NCBI GenBank assembly: GCA_002070205.1
Contig: MWCU01000064.1
Span: 1 to 35,566 of the forward strand
Length of the DNA stretch: 35,566 nt
From: Firmicutes bacterium ADurb.Bin182
GTDB taxonomy: Bacteria > Bacillota > Clostridia > Christensenellales > CAG-138
Reading direction: 5' to 3'
The notes under the pieces were generated by a model. That model had not been told where the DNA came from. It saw nothing but the letters and a program-made list of their open reading frames with translations, and made no database searches. This document shows, piece after piece, positions 1 through 6,793 of this stretch. Position 1 is the stretch's first letter. Every line of letters starts with the position of its first letter. Both the position numbers and the translations under genes were made by a program.

Positions 1-1
1 A

Positions 2-514
2 ACCGGTGCCACCAAATCATTCGGATACGGTAAATACGACGTTTATGCCATAAAAGTAGATTTCTACGGAAGAGAAAAATGGACCAACACCTTTGGTGAC
101 GATAAAGATAACCTACCCGTAGGAATAATTACATTCTCAAACAAAAAGTATATACTCTATGAAACCAAGGAGGAGCTTAGGAAAAACTCCCACAACATTG
201 TGGAGGTAGATCATGAAAAAGGATTCAAACTTTCATTCAAATACATTCCTGATTATGAAGAAAACCTTCTGGGTTTTTCCAATCTTGGAGGAACAGTTTA
301 CGCTTACGGCTACCGCATGGTAAAAGGCAAAAAAGCTGGCCTTATATATACTGTTGATATGAAAAACAGCCTTTTCACCGATCCGAAAGTTTTTGAAATG
401 GACGGAGATTTCGAAATTACAAGCATGACAGTTCTGACAAACGATGTCTATGCTCTTGGAAACCTTAACAATAAGAAACTAAGCATGATACTTATGAACA
501 TAAATAAAAAATAG
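2..514 (+). CDS. C-terminal part of a beta-propeller-like repeat protein (partial)
   Basis: The reading frame is open from base 2 to the TAG at 512-514, so the gene begins outside the window and only about 170 C-terminal residues are visible. The protein has repeating blade-like stretches with aromatic and glycine-rich turns (YDVYAIKVDFYGREKW near the left edge, later VYAYGYRMVKG and DVYALGNLN). This is typical of SBBP/PQQ-like beta-propellers that sit outside the membrane in many bacteria. A GTG at 200 gives a shorter internal frame, but the upstream codons read as the same protein, so it is not the start. No catalytic motif is visible and the substrate is unknown. It ends 32 bases before the methyltransferase gene and could share its transcript. 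The beta-propeller assignment is inferred from repeat texture. Confidence 0.6.
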   Translation, partial: TGATKSFGYGKYDVYAIKVDFYGREKWTNTFGDDKDNLPVGIITFSNKKYILYETKEELRKNSHNIVEVDHEKGFKLSFKYIPDYEENLLGFSNLGGTVYAYGYRMVKGKKAGLIYTVDMKNSLFTDPKVFEMDGDFEITSMTVLTNDVYALGNLNNKKLSMILMNINKK

Positions 515-546
515 AACTGCAAAAAAACAAATAAAAGGAGAACAAC

Positions 547-1701
547 ATGGACGTATGCTCGGCCTTTAACAAATGCGGAGGATGCCAAAATCTTGGCATA
601 GACTACCAGATTCAGCTTGAAACCAAAGAAACAAAAGTGCTGCAGCTCTTTGAACAAAGCGGTATAATCATAGAAAAATACGAGGGAATAACCCCATCGC
701 CGAATATATACCACTACAGAAACAAGATGGAGTACTCTTTCGGAAACGAATATAAAGACGGACCTCTCAATATAGGGCTTAAAGGAAGAAAAAGACTCAT
801 AGATGTATACTATGCACCTGACTGCATGATAGCTCCGCATGATTTCAACACGATCGTAAGCTTTTCAAGGGAGTTCTTTTTGTCCGAAAATCTTACCTTC
901 AGAAACTTTCTCAGACATCAGGGCTACCTCAGACACCTTTCGGTAAGACAAGGAACCCATACCCACGAAATCCTTGTACACCTTTCCACAGACAAAGATT
1001 ATGAAAAAGACCATATCGTTGACAGATGGGCCCAGATGCTCACAGGACTTAAACTTGAAGGAACCATAAAAGGAATACTTCACAGCAGATCTGATACAAG
1101 ATCCAATATGTTTGCGGTGGAAAACACAAGAACCCTGTACGGGCAGGATCTCTTCCATGACAAGATAGAAGACCTTTCATTTAAAATATCGACAGGATCG
1201 TTTTTCCAGACCAACACCAGAGCAGCCGAAAAACTATACGGAATAGTACTTGAAAAAATGGGAGAATGCACGGTTGCATATGATCTTTACAGCGGTACCG
1301 GAACCATATCGCTTCTGCTGTCAAAAAAAGCAAAAAAAGTATACTCCATAGAAATAGTACCTCAGGCTGTCGCGGCGGCAAAACAGAACGCACTTGACAA
1401 TAATATTCAAAACGTTGATTTTATATGCTCAGATGTTAAAGATGCCGTTGAAAACATAAAAGAAAAACCACAGTATGTTGTACTTGACCCCCCAAGAGCA
1501 GGACTTCATCCGGATGTAATCCGGTTCCTCCAAAGAAAGAAGTTTCAGAACATAATATATGTATCCTGCAATCCACAATCACTTGTACAAAACCTTAAAG
1601 ATCTTGGTGAACTCTATCAGGTAAAAACACTGAATATAGTAGATATGTTTCCACACACCGAGCACGTTGAGTGCGTGGTATTGATAACGCGCAATATGTA
1701 G
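547..1701 (+). CDS. rlmD: 23S rRNA (uracil-5-)-methyltransferase, RlmD/RumA family
   Basis: This enzyme transfers a methyl group from S-adenosylmethionine to C5 of a uridine in 23S rRNA. The N-terminal iron-sulfur cysteines are C4, C10 and C13, with a likely fourth at C93 (APDCM). The SAM-binding motif is DLYSGTGT (about 246-253), the DPPR motif is at 314-317, the catalytic cysteine is C341 in YVSCNPQ, and the general-base glutamate lies in HTEHVE near 375. At 384 residues it is shorter than the roughly 450 of TRAM-containing relatives, and it begins directly at the cysteine cluster, so the RNA-binding TRAM domain is absent. The start is fixed by AAGGAG at 535-540. Codons are rich in AAA, ATA and CTT, unlike the GC-richer helicase and guaA genes further right. 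The exact target uridine cannot be told from sequence. Confidence 0.92.
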   Translation: MDVCSAFNKCGGCQNLGIDYQIQLETKETKVLQLFEQSGIIIEKYEGITPSPNIYHYRNKMEYSFGNEYKDGPLNIGLKGRKRLIDVYYAPDCMIAPHDFNTIVSFSREFFLSENLTFRNFLRHQGYLRHLSVRQGTHTHEILVHLSTDKDYEKDHIVDRWAQMLTGLKLEGTIKGILHSRSDTRSNMFAVENTRTLYGQDLFHDKIEDLSFKISTGSFFQTNTRAAEKLYGIVLEKMGECTVAYDLYSGTGTISLLLSKKAKKVYSIEIVPQAVAAAKQNALDNNIQNVDFICSDVKDAVENIKEKPQYVVLDPPRAGLHPDVIRFLQRKKFQNIIYVSCNPQSLVQNLKDLGELYQVKTLNIVDMFPHTEHVECVVLITRNM

Positions 1702-1761
1702 CTGAAAGAGATTACGCAGACACAATATGTTGTAATTTCGCGCATTTAAAGAGCAATAATT

Positions 1762-1773
1762 GCCTACTTATCA
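1762..1773. repeat. Left copy of 12-bp direct repeat flanking the recombinase-kinase pair
   Basis: GCCTACTTATCA occurs here and again at 3332-3343, exactly enclosing the serine recombinase and the P-loop kinase (a 1570-base period). The left copy sits inside a perfect 7-bp inverted repeat, AATTGCC at 1758-1764 and GGCAATT at 1776-1782. A crossover site for the adjacent recombinase is one reading. Chance is another, because 12 bp is short. Confidence 0.4.
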
Positions 1774-1796
1774 TTGGCAATTAAATGTGATATAAT
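1768..1796 (+). promoter_or_regulatory. Promoter of the serine recombinase gene
   Basis: A sigma-A-like pair is visible: TTATCA at 1768-1773 (four of six consensus bases), a 17-base spacer and a perfect TATAAT at 1791-1796. It lies 30 bases before the GTG start. The -35 overlaps the inverted repeat at 1758-1782, so a protein bound there would block transcription. Confidence 0.55.
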
Positions 1797-1825
1797 TAGG
1801 CTATATTAAAACGGGAGGTGAGCTT

Positions 1826-2755
1826 GTGGATTCAAAAATCTGGTATATCCCGGTAAAGAATGACCGTTTAGAAAAGAAAGTCGGAATTTACTGCAGGGTC
1901 AGTACAAACGAAAAAGAACAACTTTATAGCCTTGCAGCACAGATTTCCGCTTTGACAAGAGCGGTTGCGAATGTCAGTCAGTGGAGACTGGCAGATGTTT
2001 TTATCGATATCGCTTCAGCGAAGGGAGAAATACCTCGTCGGGAATTTGAACGACTGCTTCGAGAATGTGAAGCTCACAATATCTCCGTTGTCCTCACAAA
2101 AAGCATCAGCAGATTTGGCAGAGATACGGTTGAAACCTTATCAGCAATCAATCGGTTGAAGGCAGCCGGTGTCAGAATAATATTTGAAGAAGAAAACCTG
2201 GATACCGATGAAATTGACAGCAATCTTATGATTTCGGTGATTGAATCCTTTGCCCAGGCTGAAAATGAGAGCCGAAGCGAAAATATCCGCATGGGACTTG
2301 CTATGAGAGCAGCAAACGGAACTTCTGGACTCTACAAAAGAAAGTTGTATGGTTACAAAAAGAACAAAGATGGCGAGCTAATAATTGATGATGGACAGGC
2401 TAAGGTTGTGCGGGACATTTTCAGATGGTATCTGGATGGTGCCAGTGTGCTTGGCATTATTAAGAGGTTGTCAGAAGCTGGCATACCGTCTCCTGCCGGT
2501 AAGGAACAATGGAATAAGCGAGCGATAGAGAAAATGCTTGAAAATGAGAAGTATACTGGTACAGTCTCGCTTTTGGATTCTGCTACACATGAATACGAAT
2601 TTCAGATGAAAGAATGTCATCCGCCGATTATAACGGAGAGCAAGTTCAGGGCTGTTCAGGAAGAAAAAAAGAAGCGAAGCAATATTGTTACGGACGATGA
2701 TGGAACGCGACGAAGTATTAAGAAATATAGTTCAAAGAAGGATAAGAAATCTTAA
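1826..2755 (+). CDS. Serine recombinase (resolvase plus recombinase domain), short form
   Basis: This is a site-specific DNA recombinase of the large serine family. The N-terminal resolvase domain (about residues 18-160) has the nucleophile serine S26 in YCRVSTNEKEQ, then KSISRFGRDT with the conserved arginine region and ESFAQAENESRSENI. The recombinase domain follows (YGYKKN... through ENEKYTGT). The protein stops at 309 residues after a lysine-rich tail, without the zinc-ribbon and coiled-coil of the usual 500-residue enzymes. This is either a natural short form or a C-terminal loss. The GTG start is supported by GGGAGGTG at 1813-1820. The next gene starts 16 bases after its stop, so the two are probably co-transcribed. 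Confidence 0.85.
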   Translation: MDSKIWYIPVKNDRLEKKVGIYCRVSTNEKEQLYSLAAQISALTRAVANVSQWRLADVFIDIASAKGEIPRREFERLLRECEAHNISVVLTKSISRFGRDTVETLSAINRLKAAGVRIIFEEENLDTDEIDSNLMISVIESFAQAENESRSENIRMGLAMRAANGTSGLYKRKLYGYKKNKDGELIIDDGQAKVVRDIFRWYLDGASVLGIIKRLSEAGIPSPAGKEQWNKRAIEKMLENEKYTGTVSLLDSATHEYEFQMKECHPPIITESKFRAVQEEKKKRSNIVTDDDGTRRSIKKYSSKKDKKS

Positions 2756-2771
2756 TCTAATGGGAAGGTGT

Positions 2772-3332
2772 ATGGGGATGGGAATTTTAATATGTGGCTT
2801 AAATGGTGCCGGAAAAAGCACATTGGGAAAAGCTCTTGCAGAGAAGTTGAATTACATTTTCATTGACGTAGAAGATTTATATTTCCCCAAGACAGACCTT
2901 AATTATATCTATGCTTCTCCACGCACTCGTGAGGAGGTTGTAAAGTTCCTTTTAGATGAAATTAAAGCAAATGATAATTTTGTTTTCACTTCTGTAAAAG
3001 GTGATTATGGGGAAACTATTTATCCTTTCTTTCAGCATATTGTAGTGATTGATGTTTCAAAAGATATACGATTGCAGCGAGTTAAAAATCGTTCTTTTCA
3101 AAAATTCGGCAACCGAATATTGCCAGACGGGGATTTGTATGAGCAAGAAAAACGATTCTTTGATTTTGTTGAATCTAGAGATGAAAATACAGTTGAAGAA
3201 TGGGTAAAGAATATAGAATGTCCGATTATTCGGGTTGATGGAACGAAACCTATTGAAGAAAATATAAGTTATATCATAAAGCAAATATCGAAATGTAATC
3301 TAGCTTGCTCTCTACATAAAAATGAGGAATAG
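2772..3332 (+). CDS. P-loop kinase of the shikimate/adenylate kinase-like AAA group
   Basis: This small nucleotide-binding protein (about 186 residues) probably phosphorylates a small molecule. The N-terminus carries an intact Walker A loop, GLNGAGKST, after a beta strand (ILIC). It is followed by FIDVEDLYFP, which resembles the acceptor-binding segment of shikimate and nucleoside kinases, and later by an arginine-rich lid-like stretch (RLQRVKNRSFQKFGNR). The frame stays open further upstream, but that would overlap the recombinase. ATG at 2772 or 2778, with GGGAAGG at 2762-2768, fits better. Its stop overlaps the right 12-bp repeat, so it looks like cargo of the same small element. The substrate is unknown. 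A role in resistance or nucleotide salvage is possible but not shown. Confidence 0.7.
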   Translation: MGMGILICGLNGAGKSTLGKALAEKLNYIFIDVEDLYFPKTDLNYIYASPRTREEVVKFLLDEIKANDNFVFTSVKGDYGETIYPFFQHIVVIDVSKDIRLQRVKNRSFQKFGNRILPDGDLYEQEKRFFDFVESRDENTVEEWVKNIECPIIRVDGTKPIEENISYIIKQISKCNLACSLHKNEE

Positions 3333-3343
3333 CCTACTTATCA
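3332..3343. repeat. Right copy of 12-bp direct repeat
   Basis: This is the second GCCTACTTATCA, starting on the last base of the kinase stop codon. Sequence on either side does not match the left copy, so identity is limited to these 12 bases. Confidence 0.4.
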
Positions 3344-3347
3344 GAGG

Positions 3348-3731
3348 GGACGGACTAGATGTCAAGTTATCGCTCAACGGATTAATAATCCTTTAAGATC
3401 AAGGGTTTTAGCTGATTTTGGACATGTTCCCCAAATAGCCTAAGTATCACACGTTGAGACGGTCGTATTGATGTCAAGGGTAAAAGAGTGAATGTACTGA
3501 AAGCCTTTATATATCAATGCTTTTAGCACACATGGGTACAAAACCCATCGAGCGAAAAACATGATTTTTTCGGTTCGGGGAAACAAGTCAATAAAGACGG
3601 TTTTTGATAGTCAAGTGGTCAGGTTAGATGTCAGTGCCCCGCGAGTGGTCGGGTTAGATGTCAGCGTTCGCGAGTGGTCGGCTTGGATGTTTTTTGGATT
3701 TTTTTGAGGTTGTGTGGTCAGGTTGGATGTT
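3348..3731. repeat. Cluster of imperfect direct repeats, probable IS21-like element end
   Basis: This stretch has no gene. It holds up to six related motifs. Four follow the pattern GTGGTCRGGTTAGATGT, with GTGGTC starting at 3615, 3645, 3674 and 3714. Two weaker ones at 3348-3366 and 3456-3480 end in GATGTCAAG. Read on the minus strand they become TGACATCTAACCCGACCAC. That resembles the multiple terminal repeats at the ends of IS21-family elements. No transposase istA/istB is present, so this would be an orphan end. A small hairpin, ATGGGT/ACCCAT, lies at 3532-3548. The IS21 assignment is from memory of the family's end structure and is moderately certain. Confidence 0.45.
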
Positions 3732-3764
3732 GGCACAAAATAGGCAGTTTAAGAGGGGATAAAT

Positions 3765-4517
3765 ATGATAGAAGAAAAAAATAAAAAGTCCAAATTTAGA
3801 GCCATATTGAGTTCCCTTGTATTTTCGGTTATTTTGATGATTTTTCCAGTAACATCCGGCGTGATTGTAGTTATGAATGGTATGGATGCCATACAAAGTT
3901 ATTGGATGCAAGGTGTTTTCATGATGTTATCCATGGCGGTGCCTGTAGTCTTTATGTGGATTACAAAGATGAAGCCAGCTCAAATCGGTTTTACAAGAGT
4001 CGAAAAAGGCAGTATAAAAACAGTATTATATTTTGTACCGATAATTGCATCAAAAATAGGGTTTCTTATATTCAGGGTTGATAGTAACACTCAAACTATT
4101 ATTGCATTGGCATTTTTTACAATCATGATCGGATTGTCAGAAGAACTTTATTTTAGGGGAATTATTCTGAGAAAACTGAGGTCTTGTTTTACAATCAAAC
4201 AAACAGTCATTTTGTCTTCTGTGTTCTTTGCAGCTGTGCATGCTTCTCAAGCCTTTTCAGGGACAGGAATTATCATCGTTACGCTTACCATAATTAATGC
4301 ATTGATATTTGGTGTTATTGCTTCAGAAATTGTGATACTGACAAGGAGCATTATTCCAGTAATTATATGGCACGTTTTATACGACTTTATTAATTGGATT
4401 TCAGTGGCGAAGGGAACAACAGAGGTAACATTGATAATGATTCAATCGGTAATCATGGTTGTATATGCGTATTACTTGTGGACCAAATTGCCTGAGAAAC
4501 AGGCGTGTCCAGCGTGA
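3765..4517 (+). CDS. CPBP (CAAX/bacteriocin-processing) intramembrane metalloprotease
   Basis: This integral membrane protease of the CPBP family (Abi, PF02517) has 250 residues and about seven hydrophobic helices. The active-site motifs are all present: EELYFRG with E126, E127 and R131; a histidine in AAVHAS at 159; and HVLYDFIN with H203. Family members process CAAX-like or peptide substrates and some give bacteriocin self-immunity. The ATG start follows AGAGGGG at 3751-3757. It is surrounded by mobile-element debris, with no bacteriocin gene nearby, so its partner is unknown. The gene looks intact. Confidence 0.85.
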   Translation: MIEEKNKKSKFRAILSSLVFSVILMIFPVTSGVIVVMNGMDAIQSYWMQGVFMMLSMAVPVVFMWITKMKPAQIGFTRVEKGSIKTVLYFVPIIASKIGFLIFRVDSNTQTIIALAFFTIMIGLSEELYFRGIILRKLRSCFTIKQTVILSSVFFAAVHASQAFSGTGIIIVTLTIINALIFGVIASEIVILTRSIIPVIIWHVLYDFINWISVAKGTTEVTLIMIQSVIMVVYAYYLWTKLPEKQACPA

Positions 4518-4571
4518 AAAGACTGGAGGATGGTAAATTTCAACTCGTCTACGAACATATTAAAATAGCCA

Positions 4572-4603
4572 AGGCACCCTACGCCTAATTTCGTAGAGTG
4601 CCT
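4572..4603. terminator. Bidirectional hairpin between convergent genes
   Basis: AGGCAC-c-CTACG at 4572-4583 pairs with CGTAG-a-GTGCCT at 4592-4603, with one mismatch and an eight-base loop. It lies between the convergent CPBP protease and recombinase remnant. On the minus strand a TATTTT run follows a few bases later, so it could end either transcript. Confidence 0.5.
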
Positions 4604-4618
4604 CAATTGTTTCCAGAC

Positions 4619-5797
4619 TTATTCATCAATATCCACAGCCACGCCGGACTTGAATTCCACAGTGAATTTCTCCTCATATACAGTGACCTTTTCAATCAGC
4701 CGCTGGACAAGCCGCTCATCGTATTCGATAAGGGCGGTGGATTGCTCCCTTAGGAATGTGTTCATATCAGCAATGCGCTTTTTAAGTTCCTCACGGTTGA
4801 CGTTTTCAAGCTGCAGCTTTTGCTTTTGGTCACGCAGTCGGTGAATCTCATCGCCGACTTTATCATAATCGGCATTGGAGGTGGCAAGCTTCAGCAGTTC
4901 CGTTTGAAGTTCTTCCAGTCGCTTATCGATATCTGCCAAGACTTGGTCACTTTCATGAGTAATGATGGTGGCAATGTTATCCTGTAGGGTTGAGAGGAAA
5001 GTATCTTTATCGCAAAGTGCCTCATTGATAGCGGTGACAAGCACTTGCTCGATGGTGCTTTCAAGTACCGTGCGGGCATCGCAGAAAAGGCCGGTGTTTT
5101 CTAATCGACTGACACAGCGCCAGACGATGGATTTCTTGCCACGGTTGTTCCAGTGCACCCTGCGGAACACTTCACCGCAGTTGCCGCAGATAACTATCTG
5201 AGCAAAGCAGTGGTTGCTGCTGAAGGTTCTGGCTTTTCCGTTCGGGCTGGTGTGGACAATCCGGCGGCGGACAAGTTCCTCCTGCACCCGCATGAATACC
5301 TCACGCGGAACGATGGCTTCATGACTGTTTTCTACATAATACTGCGGAACGATACCGTTGTTCTTAACACGCTTCTTTGTTAGAAAGTCAACCGTATAAG
5401 TTTTCTGCAAAAGGGCATCCCCAATATATTTTTCATTTCGCAGGATATGATTTATATTGCTGGTATGCCATTTTTCCTTTCCGGCACCGTTTAGGATGCC
5501 GTCCGCTTCCAGACCACGGGCAATCTTCAGTATACTGGCGCTCTCAAGGTATTCCCGATAGATGCGCTTTACGGTTTCTGCTTCCTCGGGGACAGTGATC
5601 AGTTTCTTGTTTTCATCTTTCGTATATCCGAGAAACCATTTACAGTTGACCTGGATTTCACATTGCTGGTAGCGGTATTGAAAACCCAGATTCACGTTCT
5701 GGCTGAGGGACTGGCTTTCCTGCTGTGCGAGGGAGGCCATAATCGTGAGCATAACTTCGCCTTTGGAATCCATGGAATTGATGTTTTCCTTTTCGAA
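4619..5797 (-). pseudogene. Large serine recombinase missing its catalytic N-terminal domain
   Basis: About 392 residues of a Tn4451/TnpX-type large serine recombinase are readable. They begin in mid-protein at FEKENINSMDSKGE, continue through the recombinase domain and a zinc ribbon (ICGNCGE ... WRC ... LFCDA), and end in a long coiled coil (VLADIDKRLEELQTELLK and following). The resolvase domain with the nucleophile serine, normally about 130 residues, is absent. Upstream of about 5797 the sequence changes abruptly to unrelated repeats. An ATG at 5821 would add eight unrelated residues and has no ribosome site, so I treat this as a truncated remnant. It is not the missing half of the recombinase at 1826, because both contain the central recombinase domain. 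Confidence 0.85.
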
Positions 5798-5912
5798 GGA
5801 CGGATATAATGAAAAATGCACTCAAGATATCAAAATGAAGGTATCGACCCACCCCGTTAACGGAAACATATCCAATGCAAAATTATTCCCTGCTGAGCAG
5901 CAGCGAGGAGAT

Positions 5913-6024
5913 ATACCTCTTCCCTTCGATGATTGCTGTACAAACCGCCAAGCGGTCAGCGATGCGGCGTACCTCTTCCCTCCGATAACTGTTGTACCAA
6001 TCGCCGAGTGGTCAGCAAGTCGGC
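5913..6024. repeat. Two tandem copies of a 56-bp intergenic repeat
   Basis: Units at 5913-5968 and 5969-6024 lie head to tail. Each runs from TACCTCTTCCCT through TGTAC and GCCRAGYGGTCAGC to CGGC. A third full unit is at 6188-6243. Decayed ends are visible at about 5890-5912, at 6164-6187, and again at 9069-9092 near the helicase. No convincing protein is encoded. Confidence 0.75.
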
Positions 6025-6068
6025 GTGGTGCAACAGCAAACACCGACGAGACGGCGTATAAGAAATTC

Positions 6069-6101
6069 ATAAAATGCAGTGACATGTGCGGTGTATTTTA
6101 T
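6069..6101. repeat. Hairpin repeat, copy 1 (fixed 13-nt loop)
   Basis: ATAAAATGCA (6069-6078) pairs over ten positions, one of them G-U, with TGTATTTTAT (6092-6101). The loop is GTGACATGTGCGG. It is preceded by AAATTC and followed by ACCTTGCAA, as in copy 3. Confidence 0.7.
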
Positions 6102-6187
6102 ACCTTGCAACTAAACCGCCCGGAAATCGCCGAAGCGTTTCGACTGTCACAAACATTACATTAACCGCGAACAGTTAGCGAGGCAGC

Positions 6188-6243
6188 GTACCCCTTCCCT
6201 CCGATGACTGTTGTACAAATCGCCGAACGGTCAGCAAGACGGC
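6188..6243. repeat. Third copy of the 56-bp intergenic repeat
   Basis: This copy runs from GTACCCCTTCCCTCCGATGA to GTCAGCAAGACGGC and matches the tandem pair at 5913-6024 along its whole length with scattered differences. Hairpin copy 2 follows 14 bases later. Confidence 0.75.
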
Positions 6244-6257
6244 ATTCAATAAATTCC

Positions 6258-6290
6258 GTGATTTTCAGTGACATGCGCGGTGAAAATCAC
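6258..6290. repeat. Hairpin repeat, copy 2 (fixed loop, different stem)
   Basis: GTGATTTTCA (6258-6267) pairs perfectly with TGAAAATCAC (6281-6290). The loop GTGACATGCGCGG differs from copy 1 at one base. Both stem arms differ from copies 1 and 3 while pairing is kept. Confidence 0.7.
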
Positions 6291-6296
6291 TCCTTG

Positions 6297-6343
6297 CTGT
6301 AAAGGGGGTGCGACAGACCGCAGTCCGAGCATCCCCTTTACAG
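6297..6343. other. Long stable stem-loop
   Basis: CTGTAAAGGGG at 6297-6307 pairs perfectly with CCCCTTTACAG at 6333-6343. Four more pairs (6308-6311 with 6329-6332) extend it to 15. There is no T-run on either side, so it is not a classical terminator. It directly follows hairpin copy 2 and may be part of the same repeat family. Nothing else recognisable lies in 5798-6385 apart from these repeats. Confidence 0.5.
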
Positions 6344-6365
6344 TAAAACCCATCCACAGATGACC

Positions 6366-6395
6366 TCGAACATAAAGCCAAAGCTTTATGTTCGA
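6366..6395. other. Perfect hairpin overlapping the stop codon of the helicase fragment
   Basis: TCGAACATAAAGC (6366-6378) and GCTTTATGTTCGA (6383-6395) form a 13-bp perfect stem with a four-base loop. The TAA of the minus-strand helicase fragment (6386-6388) lies inside it. The complete helicase has a different hairpin in the same place (9211-9228). Confidence 0.65.
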
Positions 6396-6673
6396 AAAGC
6401 TTTAGCTTTTGATGCTTTTTCCGCCGCCACTCTTCTCCCCTTGAACGTAATGCCGTTCATCCCGGAGACGACTGAATCGGCTCTGTCCTTCGGGACCTCG
6501 ATAAAGCAACACTTATCGTACATGCTGATGCCTTTGACCTGGCGCACCGAGACCTTCGAATTTTCGCTCACAAGCTTCGCGACGTCGCGCGCGCTGATCT
6601 TATCCATTTTGCCGATGTTCAAAAACAGGCGCGTTCCCGTTATAGTTCCCGTATCATGCCTTGGCCTTTCCGT
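6386..6673 (-). pseudogene. Detached C-terminal RNA-binding domain of a DEAD-box helicase
   Basis: About 90 residues match the end of the helicase at 9226-10865, starting near TRLFLNIGKMDKISARDVAKL and continuing through VRQVKGISMYDK to the natural C-terminus AEKASKAKAFRT. This is the DbpA-type RNA-binding domain. At DNA level the match covers about 250 bases, with roughly one difference in eight. It stops abruptly near 6673, where unrelated sequence leads to the KAP gene. The helicase core is absent and no ribosome site precedes the fragment, so it is not expected to make a functional protein. Unlike the full gene it has no frameshift, so it shows what the intact end should look like. Confidence 0.8.
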
Positions 6674-6793
6674 ACAGAAAATCAGAGAGTACAAAAGCCA
6701 CGAAATTCACGGGTATGCATACCGCCATCCCCACACATACAATTTACTTGTTTCTGTAAAAATCGAAGAGCCGTTCATGAGAAAGCCTTGCTT

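Noticed and set aside
5745..6164. A 139-codon plus-strand frame across the repeat region
   Set aside because: It runs antisense over the recombinase end and then through the 56-bp repeats. It has no ribosome site and no protein-like pattern.
5913..6243. A CRISPR-like array
   Set aside because: Two units are directly adjacent with no spacer, the unit is 56 bp, and no cas gene is present.
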